64,000 nt of DNA from NCBI GenBank assembly GCA_003021785.1, contig PXQU01000013.1, positions 1 to 64,000 on the forward strand, written 5' to 3'. Within the stretch, counting starts at the first letter, position 1. Each line of letters starts with the position of its first letter. The notes below the pieces were generated by a model, which had not been told where the DNA came from, made no database searches, and was given only the letters and a program-made list of their open reading frames with translations. Position numbers and translations under genes: made by a program. Shown one piece after another: positions 1 through 8,290 of this stretch. The DNA is from Halobacteriales archaeon QH_7_65_31 (lineage in GTDB: Archaea; Halobacteriota; Halobacteria; Halobacteriales; Haloarculaceae).

Positions 1-129
1 CGCGTTGTCCGGAAACACGACGCGGTCAGCACCGAGCGCCCGCGCCGTCAGTCCGACGTGTGTCGTCATCCGGTCGTCCCGACCCGGCCGGTGGCTGAGC
101 CGGCAGACGGCGACCTCGGAGTCGTGCAT
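1..129 (-). CDS. trm56: tRNA (cytidine(56)-2'-O)-methyltransferase, 5' part only
   Basis: Only the first 43 codons lie in the window; the gene runs off the left edge. The reverse strand reads from ATG at 129 into the stretches [19 protein letters not shown] and LGADRV. I recognise these as the conserved N-terminus of archaeal Trm56, a SPOUT-class enzyme that 2'-O-methylates C56 in the tRNA T-loop. The catalytic knot region is outside the window, so activity cannot be judged. It is divergent from the epimerase gene at 200, with about 70 bases between the two starts. Confidence 0.85.
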   Translation of the reverse strand, partial: MHDSEVAVCRLSHRPGRDDRMTTHVGLTARALGADRVVFPDNA

Positions 130-199
130 ACCTACACTCGCGAGCGGTCGGGCTTCCTGTTTTCGGAACGTCTACGGTAGCTCGCTCTCGACACCGACT

Positions 200-1126
200 A
201 TGAATATCCAGGACAAACGAATCGTCATCACCGGCGGTGCGGGCTTCGTCGGCTCGCATCTCACCGAACGGCTCGTCACCGACAACGAGATCGTCGTCGT
301 CGACGACTTCCGAAACAGCGAGCGCGAGTGGCTCCACGACGACGCCACGCTCGTCGAAGGAGACCTTACCGACCCCGAGACCGTCGCCGAGGCGATCACG
401 CCCGAGACGGACCTCGTCTTCCACCTCGCCGCCGACAAAGACGCCTCCCGCGACGACATCGAGCAGTACCGGATCAACAACGAGCTCACAGAGACGGTCG
501 TCGAGCGCATGCACGCGGTCGGGGTCGAGAACATCGCGTTCACCTCCTCGTCGGTCGTCTACGGCGAAGCGCCGCGTCCGACGCCGGAGGACTTCGCGCC
601 GCTCGAACCGATCTCTATCTACGGCGCCTCGAAGCTCGGCGAGGAAGCGCTGCTCTCGGTGTTCGCACACAGCCACGACTTCACCGTCTGGAACTTCCGG
701 TTCGCGAATATCGTCGGGCCGCGGCTCCAGCTCGGCTCCGTCATCACGGATTTCATCCAGAAGCTCGAACGCTCGCCCGACGAGCTGGAGATTCTCGGCG
801 ACGGCCGTCAGGAGAAGTCGTATCTCCACGTCGACGACTGCGTGGACGCGATGTGTCACGTCGTCGAACACGCCGACGCGCCGGTCAACACCTACAATCT
901 CGGCACGCGCACGACGACGAGCGTGACGACCATCGCCGACATCGTCGCCGACGAGATGGGGCTCGACCCGGCGTACAGCTTCACCGGCGGGGACCGCGGC
1001 TGGACGGGCGACGTTCCGCGGATGCGGCTCTCCATCGAGAAGCTCTCCGCGCTCGGCTGGGAGCCGACGGCGTCGAGTGACGACGCGGTTCGCCGTGCCG
1101 TACGGGAGCTGCTCGCCGAGGAGTGA
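200..1126 (+). CDS. NAD-dependent sugar-nucleotide epimerase/dehydratase
   Basis: This is a 308-residue extended short-chain dehydrogenase with a Rossmann fold that likely acts on a nucleotide sugar. The NAD-binding glycine motif TGGAGFVG is at residues 11-18, the Ser cluster TSSSVVYG begins near 115, and the catalytic pair Tyr141/Lys145 lies in YGASK. The C-terminal part, which usually sets substrate specificity, does not tell me the sugar. I chose ATG 200 because the glycine motif should begin about 10 residues in; longer forms would add an unrelated basic leader. With the glycosyltransferases at 2.4-4.6 kb it may supply sugars for glycolipids or glycoproteins, but that is inference. Confidence 0.85.
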   Translation: MNIQDKRIVITGGAGFVGSHLTERLVTDNEIVVVDDFRNSEREWLHDDATLVEGDLTDPETVAEAITPETDLVFHLAADKDASRDDIEQYRINNELTETVVERMHAVGVENIAFTSSSVVYGEAPRPTPEDFAPLEPISIYGASKLGEEALLSVFAHSHDFTVWNFRFANIVGPRLQLGSVITDFIQKLERSPDELEILGDGRQEKSYLHVDDCVDAMCHVVEHADAPVNTYNLGTRTTTSVTTIADIVADEMGLDPAYSFTGGDRGWTGDVPRMRLSIEKLSALGWEPTASSDDAVRRAVRELLAEE

Positions 1127-1165
1127 CACCGGCAGACACTTGCCCGTCTCGCCGAACCGATCGGT

Positions 1166-1888
1166 ATGCAGGTCGTCGGCTATCACCCCGTGCCGGAGCC
1201 GGCCCTCGTCCTCGCTGACGGCGGCCCGAGCGAGCGAGTGACGCTCACCCCCGGCACGGAACTCGAGTACGGGCTCGGTGAGCGCCACTGCGCCGGAACG
1301 GTACAGAACGGCCACCACGTCCCGTGCTCGGAGCCGCGTGCCCCGTTCTGTCCTCGCCACACGGCCCGGTTCGACGAGTCCACGCTCCGCGAGCGAACCA
1401 GCGAGCACGCGGTCTATCTCGCCGCCTTCGCGCCGGCGCTGTTCAAAGTCGGCATCACGCGCCGCGACCGACTGCAGACGCGACTCCGCGAGCAGGGGGC
1501 CGACCGGGGTGCACACCTCCAGACTGTCCCCGACGGTGATGTCGCACGCGACGTCGAGGAACGGCTCGGCCGCGATCTCTCGCAGCGCGTCCGAACCCGT
1601 CGAAAGCGTGCGGGTCTCGGCGAACGGATCGACGAGGAGGCGTGGGAGGCGTTGCTCGATAGCCACGATCCGCTCTCGGTGTTCGATTTCGAGTACGGGC
1701 TCGATCTCGCCGGGCAGCCGGTCGACGAGACGCTCGCCGCCGGGACCGTCTGCGGCGTGCAAGGGAGACTCCTCGTTCTCCGGCGCGCGGGAACGACCTA
1801 CGCCGTCGATCTCCGCGATCTCGTCGGCTACGAGCTGACCGACCGCGACACGCGTCCGCTCCAGTCGTCGCTCGGCTCGTTCAACTGA
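1166..1888 (+). CDS. DUF2797 family protein
   Basis: This is a 240-residue protein resembling the DUF2797 family. The N-terminal third has a Cys/His cluster (HCAGT, VPCSE, FCPRH) that looks like a metal site. It is followed by a GIY-YIG-like segment, VYLAAFAPALFKVGITR, near residue 90. Members are conserved in haloarchaea and in some bacteria, and I know of no established function. ATG 1166 lies 39 bases after the epimerase stop, so the two may be cotranscribed. The last codon overlaps nothing, and a 6-bp GC hairpin (1941-1955) lies downstream. Confidence 0.7.
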   Translation: MQVVGYHPVPEPALVLADGGPSERVTLTPGTELEYGLGERHCAGTVQNGHHVPCSEPRAPFCPRHTARFDESTLRERTSEHAVYLAAFAPALFKVGITRRDRLQTRLREQGADRGAHLQTVPDGDVARDVEERLGRDLSQRVRTRRKRAGLGERIDEEAWEALLDSHDPLSVFDFEYGLDLAGQPVDETLAAGTVCGVQGRLLVLRRAGTTYAVDLRDLVGYELTDRDTRPLQSSLGSFN

Positions 1889-2026
1889 TGGCTGCGAAAC
1901 GCACTTGCCACCGGGTCGGAAGATCTACCGGTATTTCAGAGACGCCGCCGGCGTCGCGTGGCCGGAACACCGAATCGGGTAGACGCATCCAGCATCCTTT
2001 TCCGGGTTGCGACGGAACGACGAGGT

Positions 2027-2443
2027 ATGTCAGACGACGATCAGCCGGCCGAGTCGAGCGAGGAAGACGAGGAAAAGTCGTTCCGCGAGCGCGTCGAGGA
2101 GATCCGTCAACAGCGCGCCGACGAGCGCGAGGAGGGAGAGGGCGACGGCTCGCGCGAGGAGCGACTCGAAGAGATGATGGGCGGTGACGGTCCCGACGGC
2201 ATGGGCGGCAACCCGTTCGCCCAGATGATGGGCGGGATGATGGGCGGTGGCCCCGGCGGTGGCATGGGCGGCGGTCCCGGCGGGATGGGCGGGATGGGTG
2301 GCATGGGTGGCGCAGGGTCCGGCGGCGAAAGCGGCGGCTCCTCAAAGGCCGACGAGGAGCTTGTCCGCGAGGTCCGGAAGGTGCGCGACGAGCTTCACGA
2401 TATCCGCCGCGAGCTGGAGCGTATCGGCGAGGCACTGGAGTAG
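2027..2443 (+). CDS. Gly/Met-rich acidic protein with coiled-coil ends
   Basis: I do not recognise this 138-residue family by name. Residues 1-50 are very acidic and helical, with many Glu and Arg. Residues 50-105 are a low-complexity Gly/Met stretch (repeats of GGM, GGMGG, MMGG). The last 35 residues form a regular amphipathic helix (VRKVRDELHDIRRELERI). No membrane segment or signal peptide is visible. This architecture suggests a flexible linker joining two coiled-coil pieces, possibly an oligomer. I chose ATG 2027 because the acidic haloarchaeal N-terminus MSDDD starts there; the 138 bases upstream look non-coding. It is convergent with the next gene, with no gap. Confidence 0.6.
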   Translation: MSDDDQPAESSEEDEEKSFRERVEEIRQQRADEREEGEGDGSREERLEEMMGGDGPDGMGGNPFAQMMGGMMGGGPGGGMGGGPGGMGGMGGMGGAGSGGESGGSSKADEELVREVRKVRDELHDIRRELERIGEALE

Positions 2444-3556
2444 CTACTGAACGGCGTCGTACACGTCTGCGAGCGCGTCGACTGCCGCGCCGACGCCGAT
2501 CTCGTCACGTCGCGCGAGACACGCGTCCCGGAGCGGTTCGTTCGCCGCGAGCGCCCGCTTGACCGCGGCGCGAAACGCCTCGGTGTCACCCTGCTGGAAC
2601 TGATAGCCGGTCTCCCCGTCCACGATCGTCTCCGCGAGCGCGCCGGCGTCGACACCGACGACGGGCGTGCCACAGGCGTTCGCCTCCAGTGCGACGAGCC
2701 CCTGTGTCTCGACCGGACTCGGGAACGCGAACACGTCGAGCGTCGCGTAGAAGCTGGCCAGCTCCTCGCGGTCGAGGAAGCCGAGAAACCGCACGTCCGC
2801 GTCGATACCGTCGGCACGCGTCTCCAGTGACTCGCGGGCCGGTCCGTCGCCGCCGAAGACGATCGTCGCGTCGATGTCGGCGGCGATATCGAGAATCGCG
2901 CCGAGCTTCTTCTCGTAGCCGTGGCGACCGGTGTAGCCGACGAGCGGCCCGTCGGGAAGCCCGTGGCGGGCACGGAACGCGGCCTGCTCGTCGCTCCCGA
3001 CGGGGCGGAACCGCTCGGTGTCGATCCCGTTCGGAACGACCGTGATCGGCGTCTGGACGCCGAGCCGTCGGAGGCTCTCGCGGGTCGACTGGGAGGGAAC
3101 GGTGACGGCGTCGGCCCGATCGAGATACCGGCGCTCGTAGCCCGCTGCGACCGAGGCGAGTGAGTCCGAGAACACGTCGCTGGGGAGATACTCGACGTAC
3201 TCGCTGGTCGGCGTGTGGTACGACGTGACGAGCGGGCGATCGTGTCGGCGGGCATAGCGGTAGCCGGCGATGCCGAGCGAGAACGGCGTGTGCGTGTGGA
3301 CGATATCGATGTCGTGCAGTCCCCGTGGGATACGCGGCGTACTGACGTACAGCCCGTCGTAGAAGGGGAACGAGAGGCTCTCGACCGGATGTTCTCTGGG
3401 CCGCGGCTCGTGTTCGCTGGACGGGTAGACGACGTGCATCCGTCCGCCGCGCCGCTCCCAGCGGTCGCGCCACGACTCGACCGTGTAGGTCGCTCCGTTC
3501 ACGGTCGGGAGGTAGGTGTCGGTGAAAGTGGCAACCGCGGGTCGATTCCGACTCAT
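2444..3556 (-). CDS. GT4-family glycosyltransferase (glycolipid type)
   Basis: This is a 370-residue GT-B fold enzyme of family GT4. The N-terminal TDTYLPTVNGA motif and HTHTPFSLG at about residue 90 are typical of acceptor-domain motifs in diacylglycerol or archaetidyl glycosyltransferases. The donor-binding side shows VPNGID near 185 and the E-x7-E motif (ETQGLVALE) near residue 285. It probably transfers a sugar from a nucleotide donor to a membrane lipid at the inner face; the acceptor is inference. The start ATG overlaps the stop of the upstream glycosyltransferase gene (ATGA), so the pair is translationally coupled. Confidence 0.85.
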   Translation of the reverse strand: MSRNRPAVATFTDTYLPTVNGATYTVESWRDRWERRGGRMHVVYPSSEHEPRPREHPVESLSFPFYDGLYVSTPRIPRGLHDIDIVHTHTPFSLGIAGYRYARRHDRPLVTSYHTPTSEYVEYLPSDVFSDSLASVAAGYERRYLDRADAVTVPSQSTRESLRRLGVQTPITVVPNGIDTERFRPVGSDEQAAFRARHGLPDGPLVGYTGRHGYEKKLGAILDIAADIDATIVFGGDGPARESLETRADGIDADVRFLGFLDREELASFYATLDVFAFPSPVETQGLVALEANACGTPVVGVDAGALAETIVDGETGYQFQQGDTEAFRAAVKRALAANEPLRDACLARRDEIGVGAAVDALADVYDAVQ

Positions 3557-4575
3557 CGCTGTCTGGCAGTGGTGAGATCCCGGTACAGCGAGACGAGCTG
3601 TTCGCCGACGGCGTCGAGAGCGAACCGGTCAGTCTCCGTGTGTGCGCGCTCACCGATCCGCTCGCGTTCGGCGGGGTCGTCGATGAGCCGGCGGAGCGCC
3701 GTCTCGAACCCGTCGACGGAGTCGGCCTTCAGACAGTTCTCGCCGTCGGTGAGCCAGTCGTAGGTGTCGATACCGCGGATGACAGGTGGCGCGCCGGTGG
3801 ACATCGCTTCGAGCAGGGCCATCCCCTCGTTCTCGTTGCGGGTCGGGAAGTAGAAGAGATCGCCCGCGGCGAACGCACCGGCGATGTCGTCCACGTACCC
3901 GGTGAAGGTGCAGTTGTCGGGTGCGGAATCGACGAGCCGCTTCGACGCACTGCTCCGGAGAAACTGCCCGAAGAAGCCGCCTGTCGGGTTCAGATAGCCG
4001 AACCAGACGAAGTCGGTGTCGGGCATCGCGCGTGCCGTCTCGACGAACGTCTCCAGTCCCTTGCGTTCGAGGACGTGTCCGACGGTGAATACGACCGGTG
4101 GGTCGAGATCGTAGCGGTCGAGATACGTCTCCCGGAGATCGGGATCGTCGTGGCCGTCGAGCTTCTCGGGATCGAAGCCGTTCGAGATGACGCGCTTCGG
4201 GACGCCGGTGTACCGGTCGATGACGTCGCGGTTGTGCGCTGACGGACAGACGAGCACGTCGGCGAGTCCGTACGCGTACTCCAGATACGGCCCCATCGGT
4301 CTCGCGAGCAGATTCGAGAGGGCGAAGCTGTCCTCGAAATCGGCGGCCGTCTGGTGCGTGTGGACGACGACCGGCGTGTCTGCCTGTCGTGCTCGACGGG
4401 CGTGGTGCACCGACCGCGGTCCCATGTTGTTGAGATGGAGCAGATCGGCAGACACGTCGGGCGAGGTGGTGTAGGCGATGTCATGGTCAGCAAGCATCTG
4501 TCGCTGATTCGCCACCGACTGGGCCTGACCGCCAGTGATGGCCTGCTCCCACTCGAAGTAGTGGCTGACGCGCAT
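3553..4575 (-). CDS. GT4-family glycosyltransferase
   Basis: This is a 340-residue GT-B fold glycosyltransferase, first gene of a two-gene unit with the GT4 enzyme at 2444-3556. It has an N-terminal HYFEWEQAITGGQAQSV segment, a donor-domain start ISNGFDPEKLDG near residue 150, and an E-x7-E motif (ENEGMALLE) near 250. The open frame extends upstream to 4722, but that leader is basic and overlaps the divergent RNase P gene's promoter, so I start at ATG 4575 (4581 is an in-frame alternative). Substrate is unknown. Confidence 0.8.
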   Translation of the reverse strand: MRVSHYFEWEQAITGGQAQSVANQRQMLADHDIAYTTSPDVSADLLHLNNMGPRSVHHARRARQADTPVVVHTHQTAADFEDSFALSNLLARPMGPYLEYAYGLADVLVCPSAHNRDVIDRYTGVPKRVISNGFDPEKLDGHDDPDLRETYLDRYDLDPPVVFTVGHVLERKGLETFVETARAMPDTDFVWFGYLNPTGGFFGQFLRSSASKRLVDSAPDNCTFTGYVDDIAGAFAAGDLFYFPTRNENEGMALLEAMSTGAPPVIRGIDTYDWLTDGENCLKADSVDGFETALRRLIDDPAERERIGERAHTETDRFALDAVGEQLVSLYRDLTTARQR

Positions 4576-4661
4576 CCCCATTTGCGGGAACTGACCGGGG
4601 CGTCGGCTTGAAACTGCCGGAACACCGGAACGGACAAGCCGCCCGGTCCCGTTTCTCGGGT

Positions 4662-4940
4662 ATGTCGTCGCTCGCAGCCGACCGTATCGACCGGCTCTGT
4701 ACGCTCGCTCGACGGGCCGCACGCGAGGGAGACGACGAACACGCCCGGTCGTACGTGCGCCGCGCTCGCCGGATCGCCGAGCGTCACCGCCTCGACCTGC
4801 CGACGCGGCTGAAGCGGTTCTCGTGTGACGACTGCGACCGGTATCTGATCCCCGGACGCAACGCGCGAGTCCGGACGCGAGACGGCCATGTCACCGTGGC
4901 CTGTGACTGCGGATCGCACGCGCGCTACCCGTATCGGTAG
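4662..4940 (+). CDS. rnp4: Ribonuclease P protein component 4 (Rpp21/Rpr2)
   Basis: This 92-residue protein matches archaeal Rpp21. It has a basic N-terminal helix pair rich in Arg (ARRAAREGDDEHARSYVRRA) and a zinc ribbon built from CDDC near residue 53 and CDC near residue 82. The subunit binds RNase P RNA with Rpp29 and helps 5' maturation of tRNA precursors. Only ATG 4662 gives the expected length. It is followed after 38 bases by the YhbY gene, a conserved archaeal pairing, and the two probably share an RNA-processing operon. Confidence 0.9.
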   Translation: MSSLAADRIDRLCTLARRAAREGDDEHARSYVRRARRIAERHRLDLPTRLKRFSCDDCDRYLIPGRNARVRTRDGHVTVACDCGSHARYPYR

Positions 4941-4978
4941 GCGACAAGTTTCAAATCATACGGTCTCAAAGTCGAGGT

Positions 4979-5221
4979 ATGTCGGAGGATCTACGATCGA
5001 AGGCACACGACGTGGAGACGACACTCCGCGTCGGCAAGGGTGGTATCGCGTCCGTCGCTGACGAGCTCGCCTCGCAGCTCGACGAGCGCGAGCTGGTGAA
5101 GGTGAAGTTTCTCCGGTCTGCCCGCGGGGGGACGACGAGCGAGGCGTTGGCCGAGGAGCTGGCCGACGCCGTCGACGCCGAACTCGTCGAGACCCGCGGG
5201 CACACCGGGGTGTTCCACTAA
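4979..5221 (+). CDS. YhbY/CRM-domain RNA-binding protein
   Basis: This 80-residue protein consists of one CRM (YhbY) domain. The visible hallmarks are LRSKAHDVETTLRVGKGG, with the GxxG-type RNA-binding loop VGKGG near residue 20, and the C-terminal segment ETRGHTGVF. In bacteria and archaea YhbY proteins associate with large-subunit rRNA precursors. It is preceded by rnp4, and its stop overlaps the next gene's start (TAATG), so the channel gene is translationally coupled. Confidence 0.88.
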   Translation: MSEDLRSKAHDVETTLRVGKGGIASVADELASQLDERELVKVKFLRSARGGTTSEALAEELADAVDAELVETRGHTGVFH

Positions 5222-6147
5222 TGCGACTCCAGTCGGGGAGCGGCCCGGCCCCGATCGGAGCGCAGACGGGCGTCGCGAACTTCCTCACCGATCTCGGCGT
5301 CCCGCCGTCGATCGCTGACCCGCTCAGTGCAGCGGTCGTCTTCGTCGCCGTCTTCGCGGCGGTGTATCTGCTCGGACGAGTGCTGGTGCAGCCGTTCGCG
5401 GATCGGCTGCTCGACCGCCGCGGGTTCGATGCCCACGCCAAGCGACCGATGAAGAAGCTCGTCAGCGTCGTCGTCGTCTTCGCCGCCGTCGCAGTGGCGT
5501 TCGGACTGGCTGGCTTCGGCAACTTCCTCCAGTCGCTGGCGACGATCGCGGCGGCGGCGACGCTCGCGATCGGCTTCGCGCTACAGGACGTGCTCGCCAA
5601 CTTCGTCGCCGGGCTGTTCATCTACACGGACAAGCCGTTCCGGATCGGCGACTGGATCGAGTGGGACGGAAACCGCGGGATCGTCGAGGACATCTCGCTT
5701 CGCGTCACCCGTGTCCGCACGTTCGACAACGAGCTGTTGACGGTTCCAAACAGCCAGCTCACGGACGGCGTCATCAAAAATCCCGTCGCGAAGAGCAAGC
5801 TCCGACTGAAGTTCGTCTTCGGGATCGACTACGAGGACAATATCGACCGTGCGACGGAGATCATCATCGAGGAAGCCGAGAACCACTCGGAGATTCTGGA
5901 CGATCCCGAAGCGTCCGTTCGACTGACCGAGCTGGCTGACTCCTACGTCGGCCTGCAGTCGCGAATCTGGATCGAACAGCCGTCGCGTGCCGACTTCATC
6001 CGCACGCGCGGCGAGTACATGACGAACGTGAAGCAGGCGTTCGACGACGCCGGGATCTCGATGCCGTATCCACAGCGCGTGGTGTCGGGTCGCGGACAGA
6101 CGGCGGACGCCCTCGCGACCCGTCAGCTGGTGGAGCGCGACGGCTGA
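5221..6147 (+). CDS. MscS-family mechanosensitive ion channel
   Basis: This is a 308-residue small-conductance mechanosensitive channel. Three hydrophobic segments lie near residues 33-57, 77-100 and 105-140. The last is the Gly/Ala-rich pore helix running into IGFALQDVLANFVAGLFI. The MscS beta domain follows (KPFRIGDWIEWDG, then VPNSQL near 180), and a mixed C-terminal domain ends the protein. Such channels release solutes on hypo-osmotic shock, which matters for a halophile. The start overlaps the stop of the YhbY gene. The 7S RNA gene follows on the same strand after about 40 bases. Confidence 0.9.
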   Translation: MRLQSGSGPAPIGAQTGVANFLTDLGVPPSIADPLSAAVVFVAVFAAVYLLGRVLVQPFADRLLDRRGFDAHAKRPMKKLVSVVVVFAAVAVAFGLAGFGNFLQSLATIAAAATLAIGFALQDVLANFVAGLFIYTDKPFRIGDWIEWDGNRGIVEDISLRVTRVRTFDNELLTVPNSQLTDGVIKNPVAKSKLRLKFVFGIDYEDNIDRATEIIIEEAENHSEILDDPEASVRLTELADSYVGLQSRIWIEQPSRADFIRTRGEYMTNVKQAFDDAGISMPYPQRVVSGRGQTADALATRQLVERDG

Positions 6148-6154
6148 CGCTGAA

Positions 6155-6171
6155 CGAAAGGCCCTTATGTG
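6155..6171 (+). promoter_or_regulatory. Probable promoter of the 7S RNA gene
   Basis: A purine-rich BRE-like CGAAAG (6155-6160) followed by a TATA-like CTTATGT (6164-6170) lies about 22 bases before the predicted 5' end of the SRP RNA. This is normal archaeal promoter spacing. The call rests on position and motif only. Confidence 0.5.
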
Positions 6172-6186
6172 CCACTGCGTTTCTAT

Positions 6187-6501
6187 CAGGTGGACTAGGT
6201 TGGGCGGTTAGGCCTCGCTCGATACCTGCAGTATGGTCTTCAGCAGGGACTAAAACTCGGTCGCGTCTGGCCCGCCCAGCGTGGGCCCCGAGAGCCAACG
6301 TCGAAACCTCGTCTCACGAGGGCAGCGGTTCGCGTTCCAGCCTCTGCAGGGAGGCGTGGTCGCGATTGATCACAGGGAATCCGTCAGGTACGGAAGTGAG
6401 CAGCGGGCCTGTGGACAGCTGTCGCCCGTGAGGTCGCGGGGCGGAGGAGGCAATCGGGACTCCCCGCGCTGGAACGGCCAGGCAACGCCGGGGTCCACTT
6501 C
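6187..6501 (+). ncRNA. Signal recognition particle 7S RNA
   Basis: This stretch of about 315 bases between the channel gene and a convergent membrane-protein gene has the archaeal SRP RNA layout. The 5' AGGTGGAC (6188-6195) pairs with GTCCACTT near 6493-6500 to close helix 1. The Alu-domain signature GGGCGGTTAGGCCTCGCTC follows at 6202-6220. The S-domain helix 8 motif GTCAGGTACGGAAG...GAGCAGC is at 6383-6404, where SRP54 binds. The RNA scaffolds SRP19 and SRP54 for cotranslational targeting. Ends are accurate to a few bases. Confidence 0.9.
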
Positions 6502-6522
6502 CTCACCACGACCACCGCCGAG

Positions 6523-6957
6523 TCACAACAGCCCGAGCTTCCGAGCGAACCAGCCACCGCTGGCCGCGACCGCCGCCGTCGCTCCCACGACCAGATAGCG
6601 GTGGTACTCCAGAAACGTCGCCGCGATACCGCGTACGCTACCGAGCGAGCCGACGAGCGAGTCGGGGTTCGGGATGGTGAGCGTCCACACCAGCGCGACG
6701 AGGGTTCCGAACGCGCCGAAGACGAGCCCAGCGCCCGCCGCGACTGCGGGATCGGTTCGGTCCTCGCGGCCGGCCGCGAAGATGACGATCGAGACGAGCG
6801 CGAACAGCCCGGCCACGAGCGGTGTCACCGTCCCCGCACCATAGTACGTTCGCACCGCCGACGCCTCGGGAACGAGGAGATACGGCGCGAGGAGCAGTCC
6901 GAGCACGACCAGTGCGGCCCCGATACCGAGGGTGGGTGGCGTGCGGAGAGAGACCAT
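6523..6957 (-). CDS. Small haloarchaeal four-helix membrane protein
   Basis: This 144-residue integral membrane protein has four hydrophobic segments, near residues 8-30, 43-62, 74-96 and 117-138. Gly/Ala-rich helices and short acidic loops separate them. I recognise it only as a conserved haloarchaeal family (from memory, the DUF7548 group) and see no catalytic motif. It is transcribed toward the 7S RNA gene. The start ATG 6957 is about 80 bases from the divergent gene at 7041. Confidence 0.65.
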   Translation of the reverse strand: MVSLRTPPTLGIGAALVVLGLLLAPYLLVPEASAVRTYYGAGTVTPLVAGLFALVSIVIFAAGREDRTDPAVAAGAGLVFGAFGTLVALVWTLTIPNPDSLVGSLGSVRGIAATFLEYHRYLVVGATAAVAASGGWFARKLGLL

Positions 6958-7040
6958 ATCCGAACTGCGACCGCGCGACAGTTAATCGTGCCGAGAGACG
7001 GAAGGGAAACAGTCAGGTCGCTCGCCCCAGACAGGACGGT

Positions 7041-7331
7041 ATGGTCGGACTCGGAAACGCCGCCAAGAAGATACAGCAGCTCTCTGATCTCGCCGAGAAG
7101 CTCTACGCCCGCGTGACCGAGCTTCGCGAGATGCTCGAAGCGACACAGGAGCAGGTAGACGACACGCACGAGCGCGTGACGCAGCTCGAACGCCAGCTCG
7201 ACGAACAGCGCGCGCTGGTGGACGCCCTCGCGGAAGAGCAGGGGCTCGACCCGGAGATGCTCACGGCGACGGCAGCGATCGAGGAGGCCGAATCCGGGAC
7301 GGAGCCGGACGCGCCGACCGGAGACGAGTAG
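7041..7331 (+). CDS. DUF5798 coiled-coil protein
   Basis: This is a 96-residue soluble protein. Residues 5-75 form a long, charged, heptad-patterned helix (KLYARVTELREMLEATQEQV and onward to LERQLDEQ), followed by an acidic tail. It resembles the haloarchaeal DUF5798 family, which has no known function; the coiled coil suggests a dimer. ATG 7041 is the first plausible start, 84 bases downstream of the divergent gene's ATG. The next gene follows after 47 bases and may be cotranscribed. Confidence 0.65.
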   Translation: MVGLGNAAKKIQQLSDLAEKLYARVTELREMLEATQEQVDDTHERVTQLERQLDEQRALVDALAEEQGLDPEMLTATAAIEEAESGTEPDAPTGDE

Positions 7332-7378
7332 CGACCCGTCACCAGCGAGACTTTCGGCGTCGCGCCACAACGGCGAGC

Positions 7379-8290
7379 ATGCGACTCAGAACCCTCGCGC
7401 TCGGGACCGCCACCGCTATCGGTGGTCTGCTCGCTGGCAATCGGACGCTGCGTGCCGACGGCTTCGAGCCGCCGTTAGATCGCGAGCAGGCCACCTACCG
7501 CTGGCGCGGCTTCGACGTCGCGTACACCGAACGCGGCGATCCCGACGACGACGATCTCGTCCTGTTGCACGGGATGAACGCCGCCGGCTCCTCACACGAG
7601 TTCGTCCACGTCGTCGAGACGCTGGCCGAGGAGTACCACGTCATCGCGCCGGATCTCCCCGGCTTCGGCGGCTCGCAGCGGCCACCGCTGTTGTACTCCG
7701 GCTCGCTGTACACCGCCTTCGTCACCGACTTCCTGCGCGAGCAGAGCGAGCGCCCGGTCGTCGTCGCCTCCTCGCTCACGGCGGCGTACGCGACCCGCGC
7801 GGCGAGCGAGCTGTCCGTCGCGGAGCTCGTCTTAGTCTGTCCGACGGCGACGACGATCCCCGGTGAACATCCGTTCGTGCGGTCGCTGCTCCGGTCGCCC
7901 GTGCTCGGTGAGGGGCTGTACAACCTGCTCACGTCGAAGCCCTCGATTCGCTGGTTCCTCGCCGACCACGGTTTCTCCGACGCCGAGACCGTGACCAACG
8001 AGTGGGTGGAGTACGACTGGCAGACGGCCCATCAGCCGAACGCGCGGTTCGCACCGGCGTCGTTCGTTGCCGGCTTCCTCGACAGCGACGCCGATCTCGA
8101 AGCCGAACTCGACACACTCGACGCGCCGGTCGAGATCGTCTGGGGGAGCGAGGCGGAGATGCCCGACCCTGAGGTTGGACGGGAGCTGGCAGACGCTGCC
8201 GGCGCGTCGTTCACGAGCATCGAGGGGACGGATCTCCTTCCGCACGCGGAGCGGCCGACGGCGTTTCTGGAGGCGTTCGAGTCGCGTTAG
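7379..8290 (+). CDS. Alpha/beta-fold hydrolase
   Basis: This is a 303-residue alpha/beta hydrolase. The oxyanion-side motif LLHGMNAAGSS is near residue 62, and DLPGFGGS follows near 95. The nucleophile elbow reads VVASSLTAA near residue 125 instead of the usual G-x-S-x-G. The likely acid lies near VWGSEAEMPD and the histidine in LLPHAERP near 285. It starts with a short hydrophobic segment (LALGTATAIGGLLAG) that could be a membrane anchor. Substrate is unknown. Its stop overlaps the end of the convergent idi gene by four bases. Confidence 0.8.
   Translation: MRLRTLALGTATAIGGLLAGNRTLRADGFEPPLDREQATYRWRGFDVAYTERGDPDDDDLVLLHGMNAAGSSHEFVHVVETLAEEYHVIAPDLPGFGGSQRPPLLYSGSLYTAFVTDFLREQSERPVVVASSLTAAYATRAASELSVAELVLVCPTATTIPGEHPFVRSLLRSPVLGEGLYNLLTSKPSIRWFLADHGFSDAETVTNEWVEYDWQTAHQPNARFAPASFVAGFLDSDADLEAELDTLDAPVEIVWGSEAEMPDPEVGRELADAAGASFTSIEGTDLLPHAERPTAFLEAFESR

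Noticed and set aside
26-1762. A 578-codon reverse frame across the epimerase and DUF2797 genes
   Set aside because: Its residues are Arg-rich and without motif; the forward frames encode recognisable proteins.
1941-1955. A GACGCC-GCC-GGCGTC hairpin after the DUF2797 gene
   Set aside because: A six-base GC stem is common in this GC-rich sequence and no T-run follows, so I do not call a terminator.
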